From NCBI GenBank assembly GCA_037127255.1, contig JBANSL010000018.1:14729175-14793174 (forward strand): a stretch of DNA of 64,000 nucleotides. The letters run 5' to 3'. Origin of the DNA: Persicaria tinctoria (lineage: Eukaryota; Streptophyta; Magnoliopsida; Caryophyllales; Polygonaceae). Both the position numbers and the translations under genes were made by a program. Below, piece by piece: positions 1 to 13,454 of the stretch. Below the pieces are notes generated by a model. The model was given only the letters and a program-made list of their open reading frames with translations. It ran no database searches and had not been told where the DNA came from. Every line of letters begins with the position of its first letter. The first letter of the stretch is position 1.

Positions 1-1389
1 TGTATATATACTCTAATTGAAAATTTTGAGAACTCAAACAATTGAATTCACGGCTCTTTTCTAAAGGTTATCAAAAAAATAAAGGAACTTGAATGAGAGA
101 GAGAAACTGGGTCCAACTGGACCATCAAAACGACGAGTTTTGAAGATATTTTTGTACGGATGTAAGCTGAACAGCTTGCGAATTGTGATCGGCTCAACAA
201 GCGGAAGCGGCCTCTGGCTCTCCAGCCTCACTCCGTCTCTCGCACACTCACCGTCTCACCCTCTGCTCTCTCTGTGAGATCTCCCCGACTCGGCGACGCC
301 TTTGCTCTCTCTCAGGCTCTCGCAGACTCACCCTCTGCTCTTTCTCCGAGGTCTTCCCCTTTAAATTGCCCTATCAATTGCAGGTTTTGAAATTAGCAAG
401 GTTAGGGTTTTTTTTCTTTCCAGAGGCCACTGTGTTCGAGTTCGCCTGTGTTAGACTAATAGACTGTGTTTAGTAACTAGCAGCTTCTTCTTGATGTTGA
501 TTCTTTCAGTATAGATTAATTGATGCTTCGCTTGTTGTGTGATGGCCACTATGTTCGACTGTGTTCTTGTTCTAGTTTGACTTTCGGTTTAGGTTTTGAA
601 ATTTGCGATTTCTGTTAAATTGATTCTTCGCTTGATTAATTGAGTTTGATATGAATCGCTCTTGTGCAATTGATTGTTTTTTTTACCCTAACAAGCTCAA
701 ACTAGCCTATCGAGCCCAAACAAATGAGCTTGGTTAACAAGCTTGAATGAGCCTAACCTCGTTCCCTTGGCTCGGCGGGAACATGCTCGTTCGGTTCGAA
801 TAACATCCTAACTTTTGAGTGAACACAACGCCCTAACTCAACTTTTTTTGTTCTGTGTTCTCCGTCCTCGAATCTCTTCAGCGCATTTTTGGCTGGACTT
901 CACATAGCGGCTATGGATTCTGAGGTGTGATTTTGCCTTGTTGAGTTTATTTCTTCTCTCTCTATTCAATCTTCCTCTCAGAATATTTCAACTCTTCCTC
1001 ACAATTTCAACGTCATTACAATCCTTTTCTTCATGGATACACTCTCTGCTTCTAGGGTTTCATATGCTTATTTGATCTACTGTTCTGAATAAATTGTCGT
1101 TTGGGGCTCTAAATTGTATTATTGGAAGTTAATGTCTCTGTCACGAAGTGATAATCTATGGTAGGGTATGGTAAGGCATGTCAAATCTACCTGTAAGAAA
1201 GTATGATATACATCGAACCTCAAATCCTTTGTAGTTTTCACTTTTCAGCCCCCTCCAAACAAAAATTCTGGATCCCCATTGGCACATTTGGTGATCTCGG
1301 CGAAGCTGAGCAAGCGTAGTATTAGAGGTCATTGGTTTTCCTGACGCTGTTAATGCCGATTATCTCATTCCTCTTCCAGAGATTGAAAG
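1..1389 (+). promoter_or_regulatory. Upstream region, CT-rich leader and probable 5'UTR intron of PIG-V copy 1
   Basis: Positions about 225-370 are rich in CTCTCT and CTCACC tracts, typical of plant 5' leaders. A candidate donor (CAG/GTTTTG) lies at 384, and a good acceptor (polypyrimidine then CAG) ends at 1379, ten bases before the ATG. A 5'UTR intron of about 1 kb is therefore likely. A telo-box-like GTTAGGGTTTTTT follows the donor. The same block recurs before every copy at the 4,677-bp spacing. Because the array's right edge falls inside this block (offset 1072), this leader may originally belong to the neighbouring KH gene. Transcription start and donor are inferred. Confidence 0.55.
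686..812. repeat. Degenerate transposon-like insertion inside the leader intron
   Basis: This stretch is built from GAGC/GCTC-rich words (CTCAAACTAGCC, GAGCTTGGTTAACAAGCTTG) and ends in GGTTCGAATAACATCCTAAC. A similar block with the ending GGTTCGAATAGCAATCCTAC lies at about 54298-54490. The shared ending suggests an old dispersed plant repeat of one family. It is carried in every unit of the array. The class is not determined. Confidence 0.4.
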
Positions 1390-4100
1390 ATGTTGGAAAT
1401 TGATTACACCAGGAGAGTTCTTCGGTTTGCCATTGGATCGAGGGTTCTCCTACTTGCCTTAATTGTGTTTTGGAGGTCAATTTTCAGTTCGTATGATACC
1501 TCCGCTTCCATAAACCCTAATTGTCTTTCCCCCAATTCCTCCAACCCTAATCCCAACCAAATTGTTTTTCCCTCAATCGGATCCGCTATCGAACGAAGCA
1601 TCGTCTGGGACTCCGTCTACTTCGTCCGGATTGCCGAATGTGGCTACGAATACGAGCAAATTTACGCCTTTTTGCCTCTTTTACCAACCCTAATGTCTCT
1701 ATTATCCAACACAGGTTTGTCGTTTATTACAATTTTTTTTCAACTTATGTTTTCTTTAAGTTCTGTTTCTAAATACCGTTGTTTTCTCGCTTTTACGAAT
1801 TAGTTTTGAGGCCGTTGGTACCGCTGGTTGGATTCAGAGCTGTGTTGGGACTCTCTGGTTATTTGATTTGCAATTTGACATTTCTTTTGGCCGCCTTCTA
1901 TTTATACAGGTTTGTTTTATCAGTTTCATTGAGCTAAAAATATGATCTTATGGCATTGCTGATTGACCTACAACAGTACATTTTAGAACTTTATATATGT
2001 GCCACTTTGACCATCACTTACAATTTTTATTTTTATTATTATTGTTATTTTTTATTTTTTTTTGCTTTTGTATATAGGCTTTCTTTTATTATTCTAAAGG
2101 ATCACGAAGCTTCTCTGCGGGCGTCGGTTTTGTTCTGTCTCAATCCAGCATCGATATTCTATTCATCAATGTAATGTAACTGAGTTCGGTTTATGGACAT
2201 TTCCTCAACTATGATTAGCATGTCATCTGTAATTGTATGCAAATTTCGTTGTTGGGGTTGTGTAGATACTCTGAGAGTCCCTATGCCCTGCTTACATTTG
2301 GAGGAGTCTACTACTTAATGATCGGTGCCAAGAATGCATCTGTTCCCTTGCTCGCCTTTTCTGGCTCCGCAAGGTCTAATGGAGTTCTTAATGCTGGTTA
2401 TTTCTGTTTCAAGACCATGCATGAGTGTTATAGTGCCATTTTTGTGAAACGACGTGTTTTTGTAAGTTCTCATCTCAGGCTGCTTATGAATGTTTATGTG
2501 GCATGAGTTGCAATGATGTTCTTAAAAAAAGCCTTGATTATTCCAGTTGCTACTACGAGTTCTTGCCATTGGACTGCTGCGTTGCATTTGCATTTTTGTG
2601 CCTTTTGTTGCATTTCAAGCATATGGATACTACAATCTTTGTGATAGACGCTGCAGTTCAGAGGTAAAAAGGCCTTGGTGTGAAGCTACGATCCCCTTGC
2701 TGTATAATTTCATCCAGAGTCATTATTGGTACGTGAATGTTTTTTTTTTGGCTCTTTCCATTTATTATAATTTGAGTTCAAAGTAATCCATCTTAAATAT
2801 GTAATCTTCAGTTGGCTGGGAAGAATTCACGTGTTTTAATGCCTGTTGCAGTTATGGTTGCTCAGTTTATTCTCTACCTTTTTTGTGTATCATATCCATT
2901 TGTGTAGAATCAACTAGGGTTGTTGTGCGGCAGAAGTTGTCTATTCGGCTTTGGTTACTTGTATCAAGAAGTTATGGATTATGATTATCCAGCCGTTACT
3001 TTGTTTATTGTCTTGCTGAAGAAGATGAGATGTGCCTTTTCTCTTCTTTCCAGGGATGTAGGTTTCTTGAGGTATTTCCGGCTGAAACAGTTGCCAAACT
3101 TTCTTCTTGCATCCCCGATTCTGTCTTTGGCAGTTTTCTGTGTAGGATCTTATGCAAAATCCCAACAGCGCTGCTTCTTGACACTTGGATTTTCATCAGT
3201 TTTTGAAGAAAAATCTTCTGACGGTATGAATTCCTCTGGACGCAACGATGATGTGCAAGATGCTGCCTTTGTTGGAACAAACCGAGGTAATAGCATCACT
3301 TTATTTTGTCATTGATAGGATCATCCAAGGCTTTCACCTGTATGATGTGTTTATTTGCCTTTTCTTAAACTAAAGCAATACTAGAAGTCTAGAACTAGGG
3401 CTAGTTATCCTAGGAACCCATTACATCAGGTTTTTCTAGGGAGATTGTTGGAGAAAGAATCCAGATAGTCAATGAATTGATTAATCAGCAACTAAAGTGA
3501 ACTAGCAAAGTGGGTGCATCATGTGTACTGTTACGGTAGTGTTCATTACTTGATTGATGACTCTTTACAGAAAATCAAAACTTGAGGAGAAGGAGAATGG
3601 TCAAATCAGAGAGTGTATCATTATCTCGTCAAGAAATCGACTCGGCAGCCAAGTCAGGATTCTTCTCTGCCGCTGTGCTTCCTTTTGTTTTGCACTTAGC
3701 CTTCATGACAGCTACAGCTTTCTTGGTCATGCATGTTCAGGTAACAGCAAGACTACTCTATATTATTAGCATATCTTCCTTTCTGAAAACGATAATTAAT
3801 CCTTATTGCTGGGAACTGAAATTCTTATCGCAATCTGGGTTGAGAATTGCAATGTTTTGAACTTCTAGCATGTGAAAAAAGAGAACCCCATGTTAATCTC
3901 TTAGGAAATGTTATTAAATCTAAAACCATTGACAGGTCGCTACACGGTTCTTATCCGCCAGTCCTCCTTTGTATTGGTTTGCTGCATATCTAATGGGTTC
4001 TCCTACACATCAGAGATGGTCATATTTGATATGGGTCTACTCCCTAACCTACATATTCTTAGGCAGTTTGCTGTTTTCAAACTTTTATCCATTTACTTGA
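1390..4100 (+). CDS. PIGV: GPI mannosyltransferase 2 (PIG-V), array copy 1
   Basis: PIG-V is an ER-membrane dolichol-phosphate-mannose-dependent GT-C glycosyltransferase. It adds the second, alpha-1,6-linked mannose to the GPI anchor precursor. Eight exons can be read: 1390-1714, 1804-1909, 2078-2170, 2266-2461, 2547-2728, 3054-3286, 3571-3740 and 3936-4100. All junctions are GT-AG and phases match, giving 1,470 nt and 489 residues, about the length of the human and plant proteins. The family's luminal acidic motif is visible as WDSVYFVRIAECGYEYEQ from residue 73, with Asp74 as the likely catalytic residue. Other recognisable stretches are NPASIFYSS, SGSARSNG, QAYGYYNLC, LLYNFIQSHYW, KQLPNFLLASPI and, near the C-terminus, SNFYPFT. 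The protein is strongly hydrophobic and multi-pass. The start was chosen because it is the first ATG after the CAG acceptor at 1379. The function call rests on recognised family motifs, not a search. Confidence 0.9.
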
Positions 4101-4677
4101 AGTTGACTTCAAAACATTAGTCACACGTCAAACACTGGACTCGGCCTGAGAACGACAACTAAGGAAGTGATCATTAGAAGCTGCCTTTGTTCTTCCATGG
4201 CGTACGTTACTGATTCCACAAAAGCAAAGCTATCAGCAGAGCAACACATGGGGCATTTCCGGAAGTGTCGAAATGAGAGTAGAGTAGCATTGACATGGAG
4301 GGTTCAGATAGAGATGGTAGGTTGTTATATTACTTGTTGTCACTCTTAATCATGTCATAATCTCATTGTATTGTCATTGATAAAAAAAAAAAACATCTAA
4401 TTGTTATACAATGTGTGTGTGAAACTCCTCTAGATTGAACAATATTTCTTGATTCTGTTGGCCTTTTTGATATGGCCTGTAATTTTGTTACTAATAAGAC
4501 TTGTCTTTTTTCCTCTGAATGCCCTTTTTCCCCTGATGTGTACAACAGATTGTATGGTTAAAAATAACACTGAAGTCTTACAATAAAATGCAAATGCATT
4601 TTGGAATGAAAACACAATTGGAATCATTAGTATCTTTTTTATTTGTGAAATTGATTTCAATTCATTCTTTTCCGGAA
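4101..4677. other. 3' flank and spacer of the repeat unit (recurs in each unit)
   Basis: This is 577 bp between the PIG-V stop codon and the next unit. It must contain the 3'UTR and polyadenylation site. An AATAAA-like word (CAATAAAATG) lies near 4580, and an A12 tract near 4381. I see no gene here. The short open frames on either strand are identical in every unit and show no coding features. Confidence 0.6.
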
Positions 4678-6066
4678 TGTATATATACTCTAATTGAAAA
4701 TTTTGAGAACTCAAACAATTGAATTCACGGCTCTTTTCTAAAGGTTATCAAAAAAATAAAGGAACTTGAATGAGAGAGAGAAACTGGGTCCAACTGGACC
4801 ATCAAAACGACGAGTTTTGAAGATATTTTTGTACGGATGTAAGCTGAACAGCTTGCGAATTGTGATCGGCTCAACAAGCGGAAGCGGCCTCTGGCTCTCC
4901 AGCCTCACTCCGTCTCTCGCACACTCACCGTCTCACCCTCTGCTCTCTCTGTGAGATCTCCCCGACTCGGCGACGCCTTTGCTCTCTCTCAGGCTCTCGC
5001 AGACTCACCCTCTGCTCTTTCTCCGAGGTCTTCCCCTTTAAATTGCCCTATCAATTGCAGGTTTTGAAATTAGCAAGGTTAGGGTTTTTTTTCTTTCCAG
5101 AGGCCACTGTGTTCGAGTTCGCCTGTGTTAGACTAATAGACTGTGTTTAGTAACTAGCAGCTTCTTCTTGATGTTGATTCTTTCAGTATAGATTAATTGA
5201 TGCTTCGCTTGTTGTGTGATGGCCACTATGTTCGACTGTGTTCTTGTTCTAGTTTGACTTTCGGTTTAGGTTTTGAAATTTGCGATTTCTGTTAAATTGA
5301 TTCTTCGCTTGATTAATTGAGTTTGATATGAATCGCTCTTGTGCAATTGATTGTTTTTTTTACCCTAACAAGCTCAAACTAGCCTATCGAGCCCAAACAA
5401 ATGAGCTTGGTTAACAAGCTTGAATGAGCCTAACCTCGTTCCCTTGGCTCGGCGGGAACATGCTCGTTCGGTTCGAATAACATCCTAACTTTTGAGTGAA
5501 CACAACGCCCTAACTCAACTTTTTTTGTTCTGTGTTCTCCGTCCTCGAATCTCTTCAGCGCATTTTTGGCTGGACTTCACATAGCGGCTATGGATTCTGA
5601 GGTGTGATTTTGCCTTGTTGAGTTTATTTCTTCTCTCTCTATTCAATCTTCCTCTCAGAATATTTCAACTCTTCCTCACAATTTCAACGTCATTACAATC
5701 CTTTTCTTCATGGATACACTCTCTGCTTCTAGGGTTTCATATGCTTATTTGATCTACTGTTCTGAATAAATTGTCGTTTGGGGCTCTAAATTGTATTATT
5801 GGAAGTTAATGTCTCTGTCACGAAGTGATAATCTATGGTAGGGTATGGTAAGGCATGTCAAATCTACCTGTAAGAAAGTATGATATACATCGAACCTCAA
5901 ATCCTTTGTAGTTTTCACTTTTCAGCCCCCTCCAAACAAAAATTCTGGATCCCCATTGGCACATTTGGTGATCTCGGCGAAGCTGAGCAAGCGTAGTATT
6001 AGAGGTCATTGGTTTTCCTGACGCTGTTAATGCCGATTATCTCATTCCTCTTCCAGAGATTGAAAG

Positions 6067-8777
6067 ATGTTGGAAATTGATTACACCAGGAGAGTTCTTC
6101 GGTTTGCCATTGGATCGAGGGTTCTCCTACTTGCCTTAATTGTGTTTTGGAGGTCAATTTTCAGTTCGTATGATACCTCCGCTTCCATAAACCCTAATTG
6201 TCTTTCCCCCAATTCCTCCAACCCTAATCCCAACCAAATTGTTTTTCCCTCAATCGGATCCGCTATCGAACGAAGCATCGTCTGGGACTCCGTCTACTTC
6301 GTCCGGATTGCCGAATGTGGCTACGAATACGAGCAAATTTACGCCTTTTTGCCTCTTTTACCAACCCTAATGTCTCTATTATCCAACACAGGTTTGTCGT
6401 TTATTACAATTTTTTTTCAACTTATGTTTTCTTTAAGTTCTGTTTCTAAATACCGTTGTTTTCTCGCTTTTACGAATTAGTTTTGAGGCCGTTGGTACCG
6501 CTGGTTGGATTCAGAGCTGTGTTGGGACTCTCTGGTTATTTGATTTGCAATTTGACATTTCTTTTGGCCGCCTTCTATTTATACAGGTTTGTTTTATCAG
6601 TTTCATTGAGCTAAAAATATGATCTTATGGCATTGCTGATTGACCTACAACAGTACATTTTAGAACTTTATATATGTGCCACTTTGACCATCACTTACAA
6701 TTTTTATTTTTATTATTATTGTTATTTTTTATTTTTTTTTGCTTTTGTATATAGGCTTTCTTTTATTATTCTAAAGGATCACGAAGCTTCTCTGCGGGCG
6801 TCGGTTTTGTTCTGTCTCAATCCAGCATCGATATTCTATTCATCAATGTAATGTAACTGAGTTCGGTTTATGGACATTTCCTCAACTATGATTAGCATGT
6901 CATCTGTAATTGTATGCAAATTTCGTTGTTGGGGTTGTGTAGATACTCTGAGAGTCCCTATGCCCTGCTTACATTTGGAGGAGTCTACTACTTAATGATC
7001 GGTGCCAAGAATGCATCTGTTCCCTTGCTCGCCTTTTCTGGCTCCGCAAGGTCTAATGGAGTTCTTAATGCTGGTTATTTCTGTTTCAAGACCATGCATG
7101 AGTGTTATAGTGCCATTTTTGTGAAACGACGTGTTTTTGTAAGTTCTCATCTCAGGCTGCTTATGAATGTTTATGTGGCATGAGTTGCAATGATGTTCTT
7201 AAAAAAAGCCTTGATTATTCCAGTTGCTACTACGAGTTCTTGCCATTGGACTGCTGCGTTGCATTTGCATTTTTGTGCCTTTTGTTGCATTTCAAGCATA
7301 TGGATACTACAATCTTTGTGATAGACGCTGCAGTTCAGAGGTAAAAAGGCCTTGGTGTGAAGCTACGATCCCCTTGCTGTATAATTTCATCCAGAGTCAT
7401 TATTGGTACGTGAATGTTTTTTTTTTGGCTCTTTCCATTTATTATAATTTGAGTTCAAAGTAATCCATCTTAAATATGTAATCTTCAGTTGGCTGGGAAG
7501 AATTCACGTGTTTTAATGCCTGTTGCAGTTATGGTTGCTCAGTTTATTCTCTACCTTTTTTGTGTATCATATCCATTTGTGTAGAATCAACTAGGGTTGT
7601 TGTGCGGCAGAAGTTGTCTATTCGGCTTTGGTTACTTGTATCAAGAAGTTATGGATTATGATTATCCAGCCGTTACTTTGTTTATTGTCTTGCTGAAGAA
7701 GATGAGATGTGCCTTTTCTCTTCTTTCCAGGGATGTAGGTTTCTTGAGGTATTTCCGGCTGAAACAGTTGCCAAACTTTCTTCTTGCATCCCCGATTCTG
7801 TCTTTGGCAGTTTTCTGTGTAGGATCTTATGCAAAATCCCAACAGCGCTGCTTCTTGACACTTGGATTTTCATCAGTTTTTGAAGAAAAATCTTCTGACG
7901 GTATGAATTCCTCTGGACGCAACGATGATGTGCAAGATGCTGCCTTTGTTGGAACAAACCGAGGTAATAGCATCACTTTATTTTGTCATTGATAGGATCA
8001 TCCAAGGCTTTCACCTGTATGATGTGTTTATTTGCCTTTTCTTAAACTAAAGCAATACTAGAAGTCTAGAACTAGGGCTAGTTATCCTAGGAACCCATTA
8101 CATCAGGTTTTTCTAGGGAGATTGTTGGAGAAAGAATCCAGATAGTCAATGAATTGATTAATCAGCAACTAAAGTGAACTAGCAAAGTGGGTGCATCATG
8201 TGTACTGTTACGGTAGTGTTCATTACTTGATTGATGACTCTTTACAGAAAATCAAAACTTGAGGAGAAGGAGAATGGTCAAATCAGAGAGTGTATCATTA
8301 TCTCGTCAAGAAATCGACTCGGCAGCCAAGTCAGGATTCTTCTCTGCCGCTGTGCTTCCTTTTGTTTTGCACTTAGCCTTCATGACAGCTACAGCTTTCT
8401 TGGTCATGCATGTTCAGGTAACAGCAAGACTACTCTATATTATTAGCATATCTTCCTTTCTGAAAACGATAATTAATCCTTATTGCTGGGAACTGAAATT
8501 CTTATCGCAATCTGGGTTGAGAATTGCAATGTTTTGAACTTCTAGCATGTGAAAAAAGAGAACCCCATGTTAATCTCTTAGGAAATGTTATTAAATCTAA
8601 AACCATTGACAGGTCGCTACACGGTTCTTATCCGCCAGTCCTCCTTTGTATTGGTTTGCTGCATATCTAATGGGTTCTCCTACACATCAGAGATGGTCAT
8701 ATTTGATATGGGTCTACTCCCTAACCTACATATTCTTAGGCAGTTTGCTGTTTTCAAACTTTTATCCATTTACTTGA
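6067..8777 (+). CDS. PIGV: GPI mannosyltransferase 2 (PIG-V), array copy 2
   Basis: The exon layout is that of copy 1 shifted by 4,677. Exons are 6067-6391, 6481-6586, 6755-6847, 6943-7138, 7224-7405, 7731-7963, 8248-8417 and 8613-8777. All translated exon segments match copy 1, so the predicted 489-residue protein is the same. I saw no difference in splice sites. The upstream leader is the complete unit block from 4678. Confidence 0.9.
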
Positions 8778-10743
8778 AGTTGACTTCAAAACATTAGTCA
8801 CACGTCAAACACTGGACTCGGCCTGAGAACGACAACTAAGGAAGTGATCATTAGAAGCTGCCTTTGTTCTTCCATGGCGTACGTTACTGATTCCACAAAA
8901 GCAAAGCTATCAGCAGAGCAACACATGGGGCATTTCCGGAAGTGTCGAAATGAGAGTAGAGTAGCATTGACATGGAGGGTTCAGATAGAGATGGTAGGTT
9001 GTTATATTACTTGTTGTCACTCTTAATCATGTCATAATCTCATTGTATTGTCATTGATAAAAAAAAAAAACATCTAATTGTTATACAATGTGTGTGTGAA
9101 ACTCCTCTAGATTGAACAATATTTCTTGATTCTGTTGGCCTTTTTGATATGGCCTGTAATTTTGTTACTAATAAGACTTGTCTTTTTTCCTCTGAATGCC
9201 CTTTTTCCCCTGATGTGTACAACAGATTGTATGGTTAAAAATAACACTGAAGTCTTACAATAAAATGCAAATGCATTTTGGAATGAAAACACAATTGGAA
9301 TCATTAGTATCTTTTTTATTTGTGAAATTGATTTCAATTCATTCTTTTCCGGAATGTATATATACTCTAATTGAAAATTTTGAGAACTCAAACAATTGAA
9401 TTCACGGCTCTTTTCTAAAGGTTATCAAAAAAATAAAGGAACTTGAATGAGAGAGAGAAACTGGGTCCAACTGGACCATCAAAACGACGAGTTTTGAAGA
9501 TATTTTTGTACGGATGTAAGCTGAACAGCTTGCGAATTGTGATCGGCTCAACAAGCGGAAGCGGCCTCTGGCTCTCCAGCCTCACTCCGTCTCTCGCACA
9601 CTCACCGTCTCACCCTCTGCTCTCTCTGTGAGATCTCCCCGACTCGGCGACGCCTTTGCTCTCTCTCAGGCTCTCGCAGACTCACCCTCTGCTCTTTCTC
9701 CGAGGTCTTCCCCTTTAAATTGCCCTATCAATTGCAGGTTTTGAAATTAGCAAGGTTAGGGTTTTTTTTCTTTCCAGAGGCCACTGTGTTCGAGTTCGCC
9801 TGTGTTAGACTAATAGACTGTGTTTAGTAACTAGCAGCTTCTTCTTGATGTTGATTCTTTCAGTATAGATTAATTGATGCTTCGCTTGTTGTGTGATGGC
9901 CACTATGTTCGACTGTGTTCTTGTTCTAGTTTGACTTTCGGTTTAGGTTTTGAAATTTGCGATTTCTGTTAAATTGATTCTTCGCTTGATTAATTGAGTT
10001 TGATATGAATCGCTCTTGTGCAATTGATTGTTTTTTTTACCCTAACAAGCTCAAACTAGCCTATCGAGCCCAAACAAATGAGCTTGGTTAACAAGCTTGA
10101 ATGAGCCTAACCTCGTTCCCTTGGCTCGGCGGGAACATGCTCGTTCGGTTCGAATAACATCCTAACTTTTGAGTGAACACAACGCCCTAACTCAACTTTT
10201 TTTGTTCTGTGTTCTCCGTCCTCGAATCTCTTCAGCGCATTTTTGGCTGGACTTCACATAGCGGCTATGGATTCTGAGGTGTGATTTTGCCTTGTTGAGT
10301 TTATTTCTTCTCTCTCTATTCAATCTTCCTCTCAGAATATTTCAACTCTTCCTCACAATTTCAACGTCATTACAATCCTTTTCTTCATGGATACACTCTC
10401 TGCTTCTAGGGTTTCATATGCTTATTTGATCTACTGTTCTGAATAAATTGTCGTTTGGGGCTCTAAATTGTATTATTGGAAGTTAATGTCTCTGTCACGA
10501 AGTGATAATCTATGGTAGGGTATGGTAAGGCATGTCAAATCTACCTGTAAGAAAGTATGATATACATCGAACCTCAAATCCTTTGTAGTTTTCACTTTTC
10601 AGCCCCCTCCAAACAAAAATTCTGGATCCCCATTGGCACATTTGGTGATCTCGGCGAAGCTGAGCAAGCGTAGTATTAGAGGTCATTGGTTTTCCTGACG
10701 CTGTTAATGCCGATTATCTCATTCCTCTTCCAGAGATTGAAAG

Positions 10744-13454
10744 ATGTTGGAAATTGATTACACCAGGAGAGTTCTTCGGTTTGCCATTGGATCGAGGGTT
10801 CTCCTACTTGCCTTAATTGTGTTTTGGAGGTCAATTTTCAGTTCGTATGATACCTCCGCTTCCATAAACCCTAATTGTCTTTCCCCCAATTCCTCCAACC
10901 CTAATCCCAACCAAATTGTTTTTCCCTCAATCGGATCCGCTATCGAACGAAGCATCGTCTGGGACTCCGTCTACTTCGTCCGGATTGCCGAATGTGGCTA
11001 CGAATACGAGCAAATTTACGCCTTTTTGCCTCTTTTACCAACCCTAATGTCTCTATTATCCAACACAGGTTTGTCGTTTATTACAATTTTTTTTCAACTT
11101 ATGTTTTCTTTAAGTTCTGTTTCTAAATACCGTTGTTTTCTCGCTTTTACGAATTAGTTTTGAGGCCGTTGGTACCGCTGGTTGGATTCAGAGCTGTGTT
11201 GGGACTCTCTGGTTATTTGATTTGCAATTTGACATTTCTTTTGGCCGCCTTCTATTTATACAGGTTTGTTTTATCAGTTTCATTGAGCTAAAAATATGAT
11301 CTTATGGCATTGCTGATTGACCTACAACAGTACATTTTAGAACTTTATATATGTGCCACTTTGACCATCACTTACAATTTTTATTTTTATTATTATTGTT
11401 ATTTTTTATTTTTTTTTGCTTTTGTATATAGGCTTTCTTTTATTATTCTAAAGGATCACGAAGCTTCTCTGCGGGCGTCGGTTTTGTTCTGTCTCAATCC
11501 AGCATCGATATTCTATTCATCAATGTAATGTAACTGAGTTCGGTTTATGGACATTTCCTCAACTATGATTAGCATGTCATCTGTAATTGTATGCAAATTT
11601 CGTTGTTGGGGTTGTGTAGATACTCTGAGAGTCCCTATGCCCTGCTTACATTTGGAGGAGTCTACTACTTAATGATCGGTGCCAAGAATGCATCTGTTCC
11701 CTTGCTCGCCTTTTCTGGCTCCGCAAGGTCTAATGGAGTTCTTAATGCTGGTTATTTCTGTTTCAAGACCATGCATGAGTGTTATAGTGCCATTTTTGTG
11801 AAACGACGTGTTTTTGTAAGTTCTCATCTCAGGCTGCTTATGAATGTTTATGTGGCATGAGTTGCAATGATGTTCTTAAAAAAAGCCTTGATTATTCCAG
11901 TTGCTACTACGAGTTCTTGCCATTGGACTGCTGCGTTGCATTTGCATTTTTGTGCCTTTTGTTGCATTTCAAGCATATGGATACTACAATCTTTGTGATA
12001 GACGCTGCAGTTCAGAGGTAAAAAGGCCTTGGTGTGAAGCTACGATCCCCTTGCTGTATAATTTCATCCAGAGTCATTATTGGTACGTGAATGTTTTTTT
12101 TTTGGCTCTTTCCATTTATTATAATTTGAGTTCAAAGTAATCCATCTTAAATATGTAATCTTCAGTTGGCTGGGAAGAATTCACGTGTTTTAATGCCTGT
12201 TGCAGTTATGGTTGCTCAGTTTATTCTCTACCTTTTTTGTGTATCATATCCATTTGTGTAGAATCAACTAGGGTTGTTGTGCGGCAGAAGTTGTCTATTC
12301 GGCTTTGGTTACTTGTATCAAGAAGTTATGGATTATGATTATCCAGCCGTTACTTTGTTTATTGTCTTGCTGAAGAAGATGAGATGTGCCTTTTCTCTTC
12401 TTTCCAGGGATGTAGGTTTCTTGAGGTATTTCCGGCTGAAACAGTTGCCAAACTTTCTTCTTGCATCCCCGATTCTGTCTTTGGCAGTTTTCTGTGTAGG
12501 ATCTTATGCAAAATCCCAACAGCGCTGCTTCTTGACACTTGGATTTTCATCAGTTTTTGAAGAAAAATCTTCTGACGGTATGAATTCCTCTGGACGCAAC
12601 GATGATGTGCAAGATGCTGCCTTTGTTGGAACAAACCGAGGTAATAGCATCACTTTATTTTGTCATTGATAGGATCATCCAAGGCTTTCACCTGTATGAT
12701 GTGTTTATTTGCCTTTTCTTAAACTAAAGCAATACTAGAAGTCTAGAACTAGGGCTAGTTATCCTAGGAACCCATTACATCAGGTTTTTCTAGGGAGATT
12801 GTTGGAGAAAGAATCCAGATAGTCAATGAATTGATTAATCAGCAACTAAAGTGAACTAGCAAAGTGGGTGCATCATGTGTACTGTTACGGTAGTGTTCAT
12901 TACTTGATTGATGACTCTTTACAGAAAATCAAAACTTGAGGAGAAGGAGAATGGTCAAATCAGAGAGTGTATCATTATCTCGTCAAGAAATCGACTCGGC
13001 AGCCAAGTCAGGATTCTTCTCTGCCGCTGTGCTTCCTTTTGTTTTGCACTTAGCCTTCATGACAGCTACAGCTTTCTTGGTCATGCATGTTCAGGTAACA
13101 GCAAGACTACTCTATATTATTAGCATATCTTCCTTTCTGAAAACGATAATTAATCCTTATTGCTGGGAACTGAAATTCTTATCGCAATCTGGGTTGAGAA
13201 TTGCAATGTTTTGAACTTCTAGCATGTGAAAAAAGAGAACCCCATGTTAATCTCTTAGGAAATGTTATTAAATCTAAAACCATTGACAGGTCGCTACACG
13301 GTTCTTATCCGCCAGTCCTCCTTTGTATTGGTTTGCTGCATATCTAATGGGTTCTCCTACACATCAGAGATGGTCATATTTGATATGGGTCTACTCCCTA
13401 ACCTACATATTCTTAGGCAGTTTGCTGTTTTCAAACTTTTATCCATTTACTTGA
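10744..13454 (+). CDS. PIGV: GPI mannosyltransferase 2 (PIG-V), array copy 3
   Basis: Copy 1 coordinates plus 9,354. Exons are 10744-11068, 11158-11263, 11432-11524, 11620-11815, 11901-12082, 12408-12640, 12925-13094 and 13290-13454. The translation matches copies 1 and 2 throughout. This is the last complete copy before the assembly gap. Confidence 0.9.

Noticed and set aside
89..277. 62-codon frame repeated in each unit
   Set aside because: It lies in the CT-rich leader and has no protein-like features; its repetition only follows the tandem array.
1404..1601. Minus-strand frame opposite PIG-V exon 1 (and similar minus frames at 3005-3280 and 4430-4714)
   Set aside because: Shadows of the plus-strand gene or of intron and spacer sequence; no independent coding signs.
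1501..1700. Interstitial telomere repeats (AACCCTAA words)
   Set aside because: Only isolated single words within PIG-V exon 1 coding sequence, not a tandem telomeric tract.
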